Assembly (NCBI GenBank): GCA_010094045.1
Contig: ML986641.1
Coordinates: 1-64,000, forward strand
Direction: 5' to 3'
DNA: 64,000 bases
Origin: Lojkania enalia
Lineage: Eukaryota; Ascomycota; Dothideomycetes; Pleosporales
Each line of letters opens with the position of its first letter. The first letter of the stretch is position 1. The translations under genes were made by a program, and so were the position numbers. Of this stretch, positions 1-11,147 are shown in pieces. The notes under the pieces are model-generated. The model was not told the DNA's origin. It ran no database searches and saw nothing but the letters and a program-made list of their open reading frames with translations.

Positions 1-126
1 CAGGTTAGCTGGAAGCCGACGAACCAGATGCCAGCAGACGGTCTTACAAAGGCTCTGCCTAAGCAGAAGCACCTTACCTTTTTAAAGCAGCTCGGTCTCA
101 CAGAGGTACCTAGACCAGTTGACTAG
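1..126 (+). mobile_element. 3' end of Ty1/copia retrotransposon pol (RNase H C-terminus), partial
   Basis: Frame 1 is open from the window edge to a TAG at 124-126. It reads through the motif MPADGLTKALP, then KQKHLTFLKQLGL. This is the characteristic C-terminal end of copia-type reverse transcriptase/RNase H polyproteins. The rest of the element lies outside the window to the left. Just downstream are purine runs (GGGGGGG) followed by TGTGTTACGG, the expected arrangement of a polypurine tract abutting a 3' LTR that starts with TG. Whether the element is intact or active cannot be judged from this fragment. Confidence 0.8.
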
Positions 127-323
127 AAGGCAGCTTTGCTATTCACTGCAGCTGGGGGGGTGTGTTACGGCTATACAAAGGCACCTAGACCAGTTGACTA
201 GAAGGCAGCTTTGCTATTCACTGCAGCTGGGGGGGTGTGTTACGGCTATACAAAGGCACCTAGACCAGTTAACTAGAAGGCAGCTTTGCTATTCACTGCA
301 GCTGGGGGGGTGTGTTACGGCTA
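109..323 (+). repeat. 75-bp tandem repeat, 2.9 copies, at a copia 3' end
   Basis: Units run 109-183, 184-258 and 259-323 (the last partial). Each contains the pol stop codon region, a G7 purine run and the TGTGTTACGG sequence. The copies are nearly identical; I see one G-to-A change at the start of the third copy. Because 75 is a multiple of three, another frame stays open through the array, but its only possible start is TTG and I do not treat it as a gene. The unit spans the presumed polypurine tract/LTR junction. Confidence 0.9.
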
Positions 324-916
324 AGCTATTCACAGTTAGCCCCTTGGCAGGTCCAGGGATATATATGTAGCATGTCTCGCATTTCTAGTCAATAGACGCA
401 GTTTTCCAACCCTCATCAGAGCCAGCTAGCTCTGACATCAATGAATGAATACGGGCGGCGAAGATCCATGAGATTCAGCCCTACGCCATAACCGGCCTAG
501 CGCGTCAAAGAAAACGTGCAGGCGCTCGGGCCGCCACTGGCCGATAACCGTGGGAGTCTCAGTCAGCGGAACCGCGCTAAGCTCATCTACATTTTATTTT
601 ATTCACCGAGCCCAACTTTAAACCGTGTCGCCTCCAACCCTTCGCCCTGTGCGCCCTTTCCTTTCACTTTTTTCTTCCTTATATATAAAGCGGGACTCTC
701 CACTCTTCGCCCGCTCTATACTATCTTCCTTTTCCCTGGACAGCCATATTTTACAAGATAGGTTGCCCTTTCAGCCGCTTCTTATAGATCAGGTCGCGCG
801 CCGCCTAAACGAAATAACCCATCAACTTCATATCGATAAGGGGTGCCCCTCAAAGAGCGAACCTTTAGTAGGCCAGAGTCTTCAATACCGCTCACGACCA
901 TTCCCCACTGAGGGAT
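311..916. other. Candidate 3' LTR remnant and promoter/5' UTR of the NEW1-type gene
   Basis: TGTGTTACGGCTAAGC at 311 could be the 5' end of a 3' LTR. No convincing CA-ended LTR terminus or target-site duplication was identified; an end near 441 is only a guess. From about 600 to 916 the sequence is pyrimidine-rich with TATATATAAAG at 680-690. That is a plausible core promoter for the gene starting at 917. Small ORFs here overlap each other and show no family resemblance. Confidence 0.35.
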
Positions 917-3900
917 ATGCCACATTTCGAGTCGCCTCCCATGGCACCCGCAATCGTTGTCGATAAGGCCGGCTCCACTCCTCCGCCCACCCAAGACGAG
1001 ATTTCCTCGATTCTTCAGTCCATTTTTACGAGCAAGACCTCTAATGCTTCAGTCGACGCTGCGTATGCGCTTACCACGCTTCTGCAGAACTCCGTTGGCT
1101 TCCGGGGCTTGAAGGGGTATGGCATAATTGAGGAAATCAAAAAGGCCGCTGGGAGCAAGAAGGACGAGGCTAAGAGAGAGGGCGCTATGAACGCACTCGG
1201 CGCTCTTTTTGAGCGAATGCCCCCCGCGCAGAAGCTGACAGAGGTGGTGTTTCTAGTCCAGGAGGAGGGCCTAGTATCGTTAGCGCTGGATGCGCTTGCT
1301 GATAAAGTCTCCTCTGTCAGGCAGTCTTCGCAATACGCGCTGGATGCGCTATTCGACAATCTGAGCCCTGAGGCGAAGGTCTTCGGTCTACTTCCTGCCC
1401 TCGTAGAGCACCTGGGCAAGAAGTCCGGAAAGTGGCAGGGTGCTGTTGGCGCATTTGCGCTTATGGGTAAGATGGCCGATAGGGCACAGATGGGCATGGA
1501 AAGCATGGAAGTTGAGAAGGAGAAAGATGTGCTAAGGGAGGCTATGGGCAAGAAGCTGGAAGGGCTTATCCCCGTGGTCGAAAGCGGCATGCACGATCTC
1601 AAGAACGAAGTGAGTATTTTACATGAATCGATCACATAGCCACATTAATAATATACTAGGTCGCGAAACAAGCAGTCAAAACCATGACTGGCCTCACCAC
1701 CCTCCTGCAGAATGACGATGTTGCCCCTCGGATACCCCTTCTTATCAAGTCTATGGAGACTCCATCTGCCCAGACTCTGCAAAAAGCCATTCATGCATTG
1801 TCACAAACTACATTCGTCGCAATCGTCACATCCCCTGTTCTCGCCCTTCTTACTCCTTTGCTTGAGCGGTCTTTGAATACACCTAGCACACCCCAAGAAG
1901 TCCTCCGACAGACTGTAGTTGTCGTTGAAAACTTGACAAAACTCGTACACGACCCCATTGAAGCGCGTGCATTCTTGCCCAAGCTCAAACCGGGTGTTAA
2001 GGGTGTCAAAGATCGTGCATCCCTTCCTGAAGTTCGAGAAATTGCATCTCGAGCGCTGGATGTCATTGAGAATGCCATGGCCGACAAGGATGGAAACGTC
2101 GAGAGAGGCACGATTGCGCGAACCCTGGGATCCGATGTCGTCAAGGTGCTTGAAAAGCAAGTTAATATTATCGGAAACCTATTAAACTTCCCTGGAGATG
2201 CCGAGATATGGACTGTCACGAAGCGTTATGTTTCTGATATGGTTGCGGAAATCGTGAACCAGCGAGAGTTGCAGCGCATCCAGCAACTAATCGCGCCCTA
2301 CTTGGACCCCTTGATGAACCCTGGAGATGCCTCCAAGGTCGCAGAGGGTGTTCACCAGTTTTATATCGAAGAAGATAATCGCAAGTTTGGTGAACCCATA
2401 AAGGAGGATGACGGGGAGATTGAAATTGTCAACGCAACCTTCTCCTTGGGTTATGGTGGTATGTTGCTGCTTTCCCACACCAACCTACGACTCCTCAAGG
2501 GCCACCGTTATGGATTGTGTGGTCGAAATGGCGCAGGAAAATCAACACTTATGAGAAGTATAGCCGAGGGCAAGCTTGAAGGATTCCCACCTCAGGATGA
2601 AGTCAAGACCTGCTTCGTAGAACACAATCAGGGTGAGGATGCTGATCTCAGCATTCTTGAATACGTATCTCGGGATCCTCGATTCAAAGATGAGAGCAAA
2701 GAGCGTATTTCTCAAGTTCTCAAAGATGTTGGCTTCACGGCTGGTCCTGAGGGCAGGCAGTCGCACAAAGTTGGCTCGCTATCTGGAGGATGGAAGATGA
2801 AGCTCGCTTTGGCCAGAGCTATGCTCATGCGCGCTGATGTTTTACTCCTTGATGAACCAACTAACCATCTAGATGTTGCCAATATCAAGTGGCTGCAGGA
2901 ATACCTGAAGAAGCATACCGAGATTACCAGCTTGATCGTTTCTCACGACTCTGGTTTCTTGGATGAAGTTTGCACAGATATCTACCATTACGAGCAGAAG
3001 AAGCTTGTTTGCTACAAAGGCAACCTCGCGGATTTCGTTAAGATTAAACCAGAGGCTAAGAGCTACTATACGCTGTCGGCTTCAAATGTGCAATTCAAAT
3101 TCCCCCCTCCTGGGATACTTTCGGGGGTCAAGTCTAATACTCGATCCATCCTCCGCATGACCAACTGCACATACACCTACCCAGGCGCATCGAAACCTTC
3201 TCTTTATGATGCGTCATGCAATCTTTCGTTGTCCTCACGTGTCGCTATCATCGGCGCCAACGGTGCTGGCAAATCGACCCTTATCAAGATCCTTACAGGC
3301 GAAGTGATTCCCCAAGAAGGCAAGGTTGAAAAGCATCCTAATCTTCGTATCGGTTATATCAAGCAACATGCTCTGGAGCACGTCGAGATGCACCTGGAGA
3401 AGACGCCCAACCAATACCTCCAGTGGCGTTATGCCAACGGTGACGACCGGGAAGTCCTCATGAAGCAGACTCGTGTCATGACGGCCGAAGACAAGGCTCA
3501 GATGGAGACGCCTATCGACCTTGGGGATGGAAAGGGTCCGCGTAAGATTGAAGCTCTTATTGGTCGCCAAAAGTACAAGAAGAGCTTCCAGTATGAGGTC
3601 AAGTGGTTGAACATGCTTCCGAAGTTCAACACCATGATCTCACGAGAAACGCTTCTGGAGAAGGGCTTCCAAAAGTTGATTCAGGAATTTGATGACCACG
3701 AATCATCACGCGAAGGTCTCGGTTACCGAGTATTAGAGCCCAAGGTCATCTCGAAACACTTCGAGGATCTGGGTATGGATCCAGAGATTGCCAACCACAA
3801 TGAGATCTCTGGTCTCTCGGGTGGCCAAAAGGTCAAGGTCGTATTGGGTAAGTCCTATGCCAACTAATTTCAAGAATACATGCGACTAACGCGTTGTATA

Positions 3901-4440
3901 GCCGGCGCTATGTGGAACAATCCACACTTGCTTGTTTTAGATGAGCCTACCAACTTCTTAGATCGCGACTCTCTCGGTGGTCTTGCCGTCGCTATTCGCG
4001 ATTTCAAGGGCGGTGTCATCATGATTTCTCACAACGAAGAATTTGTTGGTGCACTATGTCCTGAGCAGTGGCACGTTGCCGACGGCCGAGTTACTCACAA
4101 AGGCCATTTGGCGGTCAGTATGGACCGTTTTGAGGACTCCCGGCCTGGTAGCAGCCTCGCTAGCTCTAATGTCTCTTCGGCCAACCCAAGCACGACAGGC
4201 ACTCCAGTCATGTCCGAAGCCGAAGGTAAAAAGGACGACATGAAATTCAAGGCTAAGAAGAAGAAGAAGTTGACGAGGGCCCAATTAAAGGAGAGAGAAG
4301 TGAGAAGGAGACTAAGATACATTGATTGGTTGAACAGTCCGAAGGTAAGACTCCCCCGCCCTTTAGCCATGGTTTCGAACATATGCTAACGGTTTGGATA
4401 GGGAACTCCGAAGCCGGAGGATACCGATGATGAGGCATAG
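917..4440 (+). CDS. NEW1: New1/Elf1-type ABC-F ATPase (EF-3 family), ribosome-associated
   Basis: There are four exons: 917-1609, 1660-3847, 3902-4344 and 4402-4440, with GT-AG introns of 50, 54 and 57 nt. They encode about 1120 residues. An N-terminal HEAT-repeat region (to about 400) precedes two ABC domains. Walker A motifs are GRNGAGKST (about 519) and GANGAGKST (about 763). Signatures are LSGGWK (about 605) and LSGGQK (about 950). Walker B motifs are LLLDEPTNHLD and LVLDEPTNFLD. A chromodomain-like insertion sits inside ABC2 (about 870-940). The tail RRRLRYIDWLNSPKGTPKP followed by an acidic end matches what I recall of yeast New1 and S. pombe Elf1. It differs from EF-3 proper, which ends in a poly-Lys tail. 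New1 acts on ribosomes in translation termination and ribosome assembly. MAPAIV at 941 is an alternative start. Confidence 0.93.
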
Positions 4441-5295
4441 GTGATTGTTACTTTAGGTATAGACGTTTCGCTATTTGAGCGCAATATCTTAGACTTGCAT
4501 TAGACGGCGTTAATAGACGGAAGTTGTGGGTTGCGCTGAATATAGATGCGCATGTGCTGAAATTGATTGCAGGACATAGTCTTATAGACCGTGAAAATTT
4601 TGCGATATAAGGGTATAGATCCTCATATCATTTACATCTTTGTTTCTACTTTGATACTCCGTTGTAATTTGTGGCTGGTTCGATGAGCTAGTTTCTCATT
4701 TTGGTTTGCAAGTTCCTTTCTGCTGGGGAAGGACTAACCCCTTGAGCTCGAGCTCGACGTTGACCGATTATTTACCTCGGTCACGCAATTCTACTGGGGA
4801 GGTTTTGTCCAAAAAAGGCACTCACTGTTGCTTTCGGAGATTTAGTGCTTCACTGGATTCTCCGCCACTGCCTTATTTATTTCTCGTGGATTTCTTCAAC
4901 TCCGACCTTTCTACTTCCCACCTCTTTCCTTCTTTACTCCTACCTTCAGCTTTATACTCACTCCCTCACTACTTTTACCACTTTCTCACACGCTTCTAAA
5001 TACGCGAGTATTTGCACCCTCAGAACGGATTTCTCCCAGTCTGGTTCAGCCGCCTGTCTCACGCCTGCGAGGTAAGTCGAAAGGGCTTGATTTAAGGCAC
5101 AGCACTCGCCACCATCAACCTCAATTTCCAGTCTCTTGGGGACTTTAAAAAGGCGCTCCTTTGCGATGCCGCCTCACCTGACATGATCCTCCAATGTCCC
5201 CGCCCTTATTTAATATCTCCGCCTTCTTCTTCCCCTTCCACTCCCACTCTTCTCATCTGACCCTTCTACTCAGACTGCACGCAGACAGTTTCTCA
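4441..5295. other. Intergenic: 3' UTR of NEW1-type gene and pyrimidine-rich leader of the next gene
   Basis: No ORF here shows recognisable domains. From about 4840 to 5290 the strand is strongly C/T-rich (CTTCTTC, CCTTC and CTCATC tracts), which is typical of fungal promoters and 5' leaders just upstream of a start codon. The next gene begins at 5296. Confidence 0.5.
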
Positions 5296-7336
5296 ATGAG
5301 GCTGTTCGCGCTCACCGGCGTGGTCCTCACGGGTCTTGTCTCGCTTGCTGCAGGCATTCCCTTATATGAGCGAGCTGATACTGTAAGATATTGCCGACTC
5401 TTGATCCCCCAACACTAGCAAATGGCGCTATGGCTACATAGTGATTACTAGCGCGCTTTAATACTCCAGAGGAAAATTTGACTAACAAATAGAGGATGTT
5501 CATCTGGACGACACATCGCTCGCCACCCATGCAACCGATTGCACTTATATGCATACCAAATGTGATACCGACCGCAAGACAGTTCTAATGTGTAATGCTG
5601 CCCATGAGTACGAACTCTACCAACGCTGCCCTGAGCCAAAATGTTGTCGATACGGTCTTCACGGCTACCCGGATTGCTACAGCCAGTGTGACCCTAATCT
5701 CCCACCGCTCGATGAAAACGTCGCTTTCACCACTCGTCGGACTACACCGGTTGCTCGTGGTGACGCTGATGATCTGGCAATTCGTGAGGAGCCTTTCCGG
5801 TTCGTCAAGTACGATAATACTCCTACGCTGGACGCTACCCTGGCAGCATTCATAGAATCTGCTGGACCACTTCTCAAACGGCAAGGATCAGGTCAGGAGG
5901 CCTACAAGCCAGGCACATATAAGTGTTTTGGGGAAAAGTCAATGGTCCTCCTATGCGATGCATATGGGAAATGGGTTAAATCTGCGAACTGCAAAGACTA
6001 CGGTGATTGTCGAGAAGGCCCCACGCCTGGAACCGCTTATCGCATAGGTCATCTTGAAAAACGGCAACGCACGCCAGGCACGTATAAGTATTGTGAAAAT
6101 AAGTTAATGGCCGTCGTATGTAGCGCCCAAGGGCATTGGCATATTTCTGCGAATTGCAAAGATTACGGCGATTGTCGAGAAGGGTCTATACCAGGAACAG
6201 CTTGTTGCAAAGGTTACCACTCCAAACGCGATGCTACTGCACTCGACAGCGTAACGACTCCGATCTATGATTCCACCATACACCTTGATGGACGCCAGGA
6301 ACCTGATATAGACTGCAGGCCTGGCACCTATGGGTGTAATGGAGCTCACACAGAAGTCCTTGTTTGCAGTTCTGACGGAAAATGGACTCAGTCTGCACAA
6401 TGCCGCGGCTCAACTTGTCGAGCGGGTCCTACGCCTGGGACAGCATATTGCCTAGGTCACCCTGAACGCGATGCCACCGTCCTAGCTCCCCTTGATGGTC
6501 CCGCCACTCCACATGAAGCACGCCAAGATTGGTGGGAGACCTGCCAACCAGGCACGTACACTTGTGGTCGGGATAATACGGCAATGCTTATATGCGGGCC
6601 CAAACGAATATGGATGTTTTCTGCTGAATGTAGCGGCAAAACGTGCGTCAAGGGACAAATAAGTGGAACCGCTTATTGCCAATCGAAACGAGATGTCACC
6701 ACTGCCGACGCCATCCTAGGTGCTGTTGAAGAGGCGAACAACCTATCCAAGAGACTAGAAAACACCCACTGTAATCCAGGGAAATACAGTTGCTCCAGCG
6801 GCAAATACGGGGTCTTAATGATAATGGTCTGCGACCACTTCGGGATATGGAAGCTCTCTACTACTTGCAATCGTGGCCAGAGATGCATATATGGGCCGAC
6901 GCCTAGAACTAATTTCTGCGCGGTCAAAAAACACGAGGCTCAACAAATCATCGACAAACGCAACTCAGGCGAACACAATTGCAACAATCGTTTATGGCTC
7001 ATGGTGTGCAGTCTCCTGGGGACGTGGACGCCCTCTGCAAAATGCTTCGACCTCTCTTGCAGCGGAGGTTCTATACCTGGAGCCGCTCAATGCTCGACTA
7101 ACAACAGACTTGATGGACGGCAGGGCGGCGACAGAGGCACGCTAGGCGACTTCATTTGCGACAAGGATAAGATGAAGCTGTATGCCTGCGGCCCGAGCAG
7201 CCAGTGGACACTCTCCGCTACCTGCGCGAGTGGATCATACCAAGAAGGCGTTATTCTAGGAGCTGCCTATTACAGACGAGAAGAGGATTCCGCAATCACA
7301 CCCTCTGTCCGTCGACGAAATAATGTAGATCAATAA
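5296..7336 (+). CDS. Secreted cysteine-rich tandem-repeat protein with Kex2-type dibasic sites
   Basis: Exon 1 (5296-5382) encodes a signal peptide, MRLFALTGVVLTGLVSLAAG. A 112-nt intron (5383-5494, branch CTAAC, end AG) joins in phase 0 to exon 2 (5495-7336), giving about 642 residues. After a divergent N-terminal cysteine unit there are seven units of about 50-65 residues. Their pattern is C-x-PGTYxC, then VxxCxxxGxW, then SAxC, then CxxGxxPGTAYC. Units are separated by KR or R-containing sites (LLKRQ, EKRQ, SKRD, SKRD, SKRL, DKRN, DGRQ). Cysteines are lost in the first two and the last units, so copies decay unevenly. The layout suggests a Kex2-processed precursor releasing several small disulfide-rich domains, or a multidomain wall or effector protein. 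I do not recognise a named family, and function is unknown. The signal peptide, repeats and dibasic sites are seen directly; processing is inferred. Confidence 0.85.
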
Positions 7337-8040
7337 GCAGACCAAACCCTCTAACAGGGGAAATTCGTACAAGGTACGTCACTAGCCGTATTTCCATACA
7401 GATATCCAGGCTAATGCCTTCAAGTTTGCCACACTCAGTGTCAATGGAAGTTTCATAGTGAGCGTGAGCCCAAGGGTATTTGATGCTGCAAGGCGGGAGC
7501 TACTGAAGACGCGGTCTTGTGGTGCAAGGAAGGATAGTTAGAAAAAAGGCTTAATAGGTAGCAATACAGATCTCGTATTGCAGATCCATCAAAAATTCAT
7601 AATTCACAAAAAAACAAGTTTTACAGAATGGAGAAAAACCTTTATATTTCAATAGTGCTACTTATGAAAACATATCTCGATGTCATTTTCTTCTCCCAGG
7701 GCAAAGCCTAGCGGACTTCGATCCCGACACCGCTTCGACGACGAAATCTCTCCCCCTATCTGGACAACTCGGTGGTAGAAAATACAAAAGGGTATTTAAG
7801 CACTTTCGCAAGTCATTAGATCAATCAATCATTCTCCTAAACCGGATGCTCACGACACGTCATCAAATGACGCGATCGCGGCAGCTCTCGTATAATAAGC
7901 AAAACTTTAAGAATTGATTTAGGTGGACTACATCTGACTAAGACTACTACGCGGAACGGTAAAAAAGCAACTAACGTCTGACTGGTAATACTGCAGGAAA
8001 TAGTAAGAAAAGCGTTGATAGAGAGGTACGTACGATAGTA
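7337..8040. other. Intergenic between convergent genes, no gene seen
   Basis: About 700 bases lie between the repeat protein (plus strand) and the kinase gene (minus strand), so the two 3' ends face each other. The sequence is moderately A/T-rich with short A runs (for example near 7607). No coding pattern or RNA gene was recognised. Confidence 0.5.
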
Positions 8041-11000
8041 TTATTGCTGATCATGGGACTGATCGTATCCCGGATACATAAAATTTCCAGGGGGCGAGTA
8101 GGACGAGAAGTCGAATTGGTCCCCGAAATTCTGGTTCGAAGACCACCATAGGGAGTTGTCTTGAAACGGCTCATTGTAGCCTCCTGGGTTTCCCGAAAAC
8201 CCATTTGGGTACTGGTCTGCGAGACCAGCAGGATTTTCCATTCCAGCTGTTACACTGCTATTTGTGATTGCTTCAGCATAGCAAGCGGAGTCGGTTGTTA
8301 CATTGCCTTGGTCGTTAATCTCGGCGGATACGGGAGACTTCTCACTGCTATACTGGTCCATAGTTTTGACCTCCGAGGCTTGCTGAGTGTGCTCGGGAGT
8401 GGGCTGCTGCATTGAGGGTGGTGAATTAGCTAGCACGCTCATGTCACGGCGATGTTGGTCCTCATGAACGAGTTGTTCGATACCCATGAGGACAGCCCGA
8501 TCCAGAACAGTACTATCTAGCCCTAGCAAATGTTGTGGCAGTCCTTGGCGGATATTCTGGGAAAGGCGAGTTGCCAGTCCCGTCATGTCCTCCGCCTTGC
8601 CATCCGTGCAATCTGCTTAGAGTCAGCAATGGGGGTGCCTTCTAGACATTAAAGTAAGCAACTCACAAGGCGAAGGCATATTCCTATCATCATCTCGGGG
8701 AAATAAAATTTTGTAAGACCTCCTCCATTTCTCTTCTTCGTTGACGTTTCTATGTCTCAGCTTGATTTGATTCGCTTGTTCGTCGTCGTATCCTTGACCA
8801 TAATCGTAATTGTCGTCGACCCCTCTATGTCGTAGTTCACATGCGGCAGCTTGCCTTAGATGATCATCTTCCAAAGCTTTCTTCGTGTGAAATACCGCCT
8901 GGCATCTGGCGCATCGGTATATTCTATGTACTCGGCCGAGGTGTTCTCTAGTAGTTGTGCCGATATTAGTGTTCGTCTCGTATCAATGTTAGCCTATGGT
9001 ACTCACTTCACCCTGTGGAAGTTCGTCCATCCAGGCCCTTGGCATGAGCGATTTGTGTGTCTGCTTCGTTCACGTTGATAGAAAGGACATGCAAACATCC
9101 TGCTGCGTGGCGAGCCGTTGAAATCTACGTTAGAACTTTTGTCTCGACCTCGGTCTGGATCATCTTCACCATCACTTCCACCATTGTCGTCCCCATTTCG
9201 AAGCGGTAGCACCCTGCGGTTCTCAATGGACCGTCGCTTATCTGGTGGCCCTTTAATCGGAGAGCCTTGTCGGCGACTTCCTGAAGAACCATTTGATCTC
9301 CCAGAAGAGCTATTTGCCGGGCATTGGCGGACACAATGATCGAGGTTGTCGTTTTGGTGGAGAGACGAAAGGATGAGTTCCTTGTTCTGTTCAAGCCAGG
9401 GCTGGATCCTAGCCTGCAATAGAACGGCGTGGCGTTCAGATCCAACATGAAGTCGTGGCCTAAAATCATCTGCTGAGTCGGAATCACTATGTAATGACTC
9501 AGCCTCTGAGGGGCAAGCACTCTCCGTTTCATCAATATCCATTGGTGAATCCGATTTCGATGTCTCCGGTTTATTTTGATATCCTTGGCCATTGTCTTTC
9601 ACCGCGCGATTAGAAAGAGTAAAAGCCTGGCGCTCTAAGGCCTGCAAACTAGATCGATTCTGGTCAACAGCTCTTGCTTCTTCCAGCGTTGCAGGCAGAA
9701 CTTGGATCTTCGATTCTGATTGATGGTTGCAGCTTCTAACTAGGTGGGCGTCCTGGCATTCTAGGCAGTGGCTCGCAAAACCCTTGAATAACTCATGAAC
9801 CTTCGAAATAGGCGGTCGATTTCTCGGCGATATAGACATCATACTGAGCACCGCATCCAAATGCGGAACCCCAAGGTTTTGGACGCGAACAAGATTGCTG
9901 TTTGTATAGCTACGGAATGTCTCTGAGTAGCTAGTAGCAGCTTCGCGACGCACGATGCGTTTGAGTCGATCGACCCAGTCGATTATTCTGGGCCTTGCTT
10001 CCCGATAACTCTGTCGACGATTCGGGTCAAAAAGGGAACTAGTCAAATCTTCAAGGCTTTCGCCAAGAACAACTGTCGCCATCTCTAAAAAGACGCAGCC
10101 AAGGGAGAATATATCAGAAGAGAGATCCCGTTTGTGTTGGTGTACCACTTCGGGCGGGGCGTATTTGTCGGTGAATGGGGTCGTACCCTCCGTGATGGTC
10201 TCATCCTCGTACTGCTTCGAGATACCGAAATCACTCAAAAGAACAGATCCATAACGATCAACCAGAATATTTTCCGGTTTTATATCCTTGTGTTTGATCC
10301 TCCTTGTCATGTGGAGGTAGATAAGTGCGGAAGAGAGACAGCCAAATGCTGTTGTCAGTATCGACTTCCACTGGTCAAATCTTTGTCTGCTGTCTGAATA
10401 TTTCTTTTCTGATGCATCTTTGAGAAATTCGGCAAGGTTGCATATAGCCAAAGGATACATGAGCACGCCAAATTGACCATTGCGAGAAAATGTGCCCACA
10501 AACGCGACAATATGGTTGTGCTTCAAATCTCGCATAATCTGGAACTCGTTGGGCAGGTCGATGATGGGGGCTATCTTCTTGCTCCGTAGGACTTTTATCG
10601 CTAGGGTATCATAGTATCTGTGCACCGTAAATGCAGTTGCATACAAATTGCCTGACCCCCCAAAATTAATCAACTGGAAGAACTTGTTTTGGTGCGTAAA
10701 TTTCTCAGGAAGCCCTTCCTTGATTCGCTGGACAAATAGGTCCCATCGAAACTGGTCTTTTTCTCGTTGAAACTGGGACATGTGCATCCGTGAAGCATAA
10801 GTCGTATTTTCGTGGCTCTCTGACAGCAGGCTTGGCACGACTGCGGAATCCAGTGCAGGCTCAAAAGACGGGGATGAAACCAGGGACACTGATGCACTGC
10901 ATCCAGACGCTGATGAAATGTCGCTCTCCGGGTCGTCCAGTACGAGGTGGTCATTATCTGGATTTGGACTCGATGCCCATTCCATGTTGTTTTCGTCCTC

Positions 11001-11147
11001 ATTAAACATGCTGATGAGGGAATCCGGTGAAGCATCACGGACTAACAGAGGTGCTGCTGGTGCAGTTTTTGCGCTTCTAATATTCGTCCCAAGAGTGTTA
11101 TATGGCCTAGGAAGGGGCTCGGTCCATGAATACCCTGAAGAGGGCAT
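8041..11147 (-). CDS. Ser/Thr protein kinase fused to fungal C2H2-like zinc-binding region
   Basis: There are three exons on the minus strand: 11147-9007, 8947-8667 and 8615-8041, encoding about 998 residues. The kinase domain covers about 155-470. It has a glycine loop GGSG (163-166), LAIK (K185), HKDIKPEN (286-293, so HRD is HKD), DFG (306-308), APPE (330-333) and SSDIFSLG. A low-complexity Ser/Asp linker follows. The motif ACPFYQRER...C-x-GPGW...HRVK is split by an intron (8948-9006) and continues in exon 2 as EHLGRVHRIYRCARC. Together these form the C2H2-like region common in Pezizomycotina proteins. Exon 3 is Gln/Asn/Ser-rich. The second intron (8616-8666) ends in a tandem AAGCAG acceptor, either of which keeps frame. 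Kinase activity is likely. Substrates are unknown; it may be a signalling or heterokaryon/defence-type kinase, which is inference. Confidence 0.88.

Noticed and set aside
119..370. 83-codon frame through the 75-bp repeats
   Set aside because: Starts with TTG. The frame is open only because the unit length is a multiple of three, and the real coding frame is the copia pol end.
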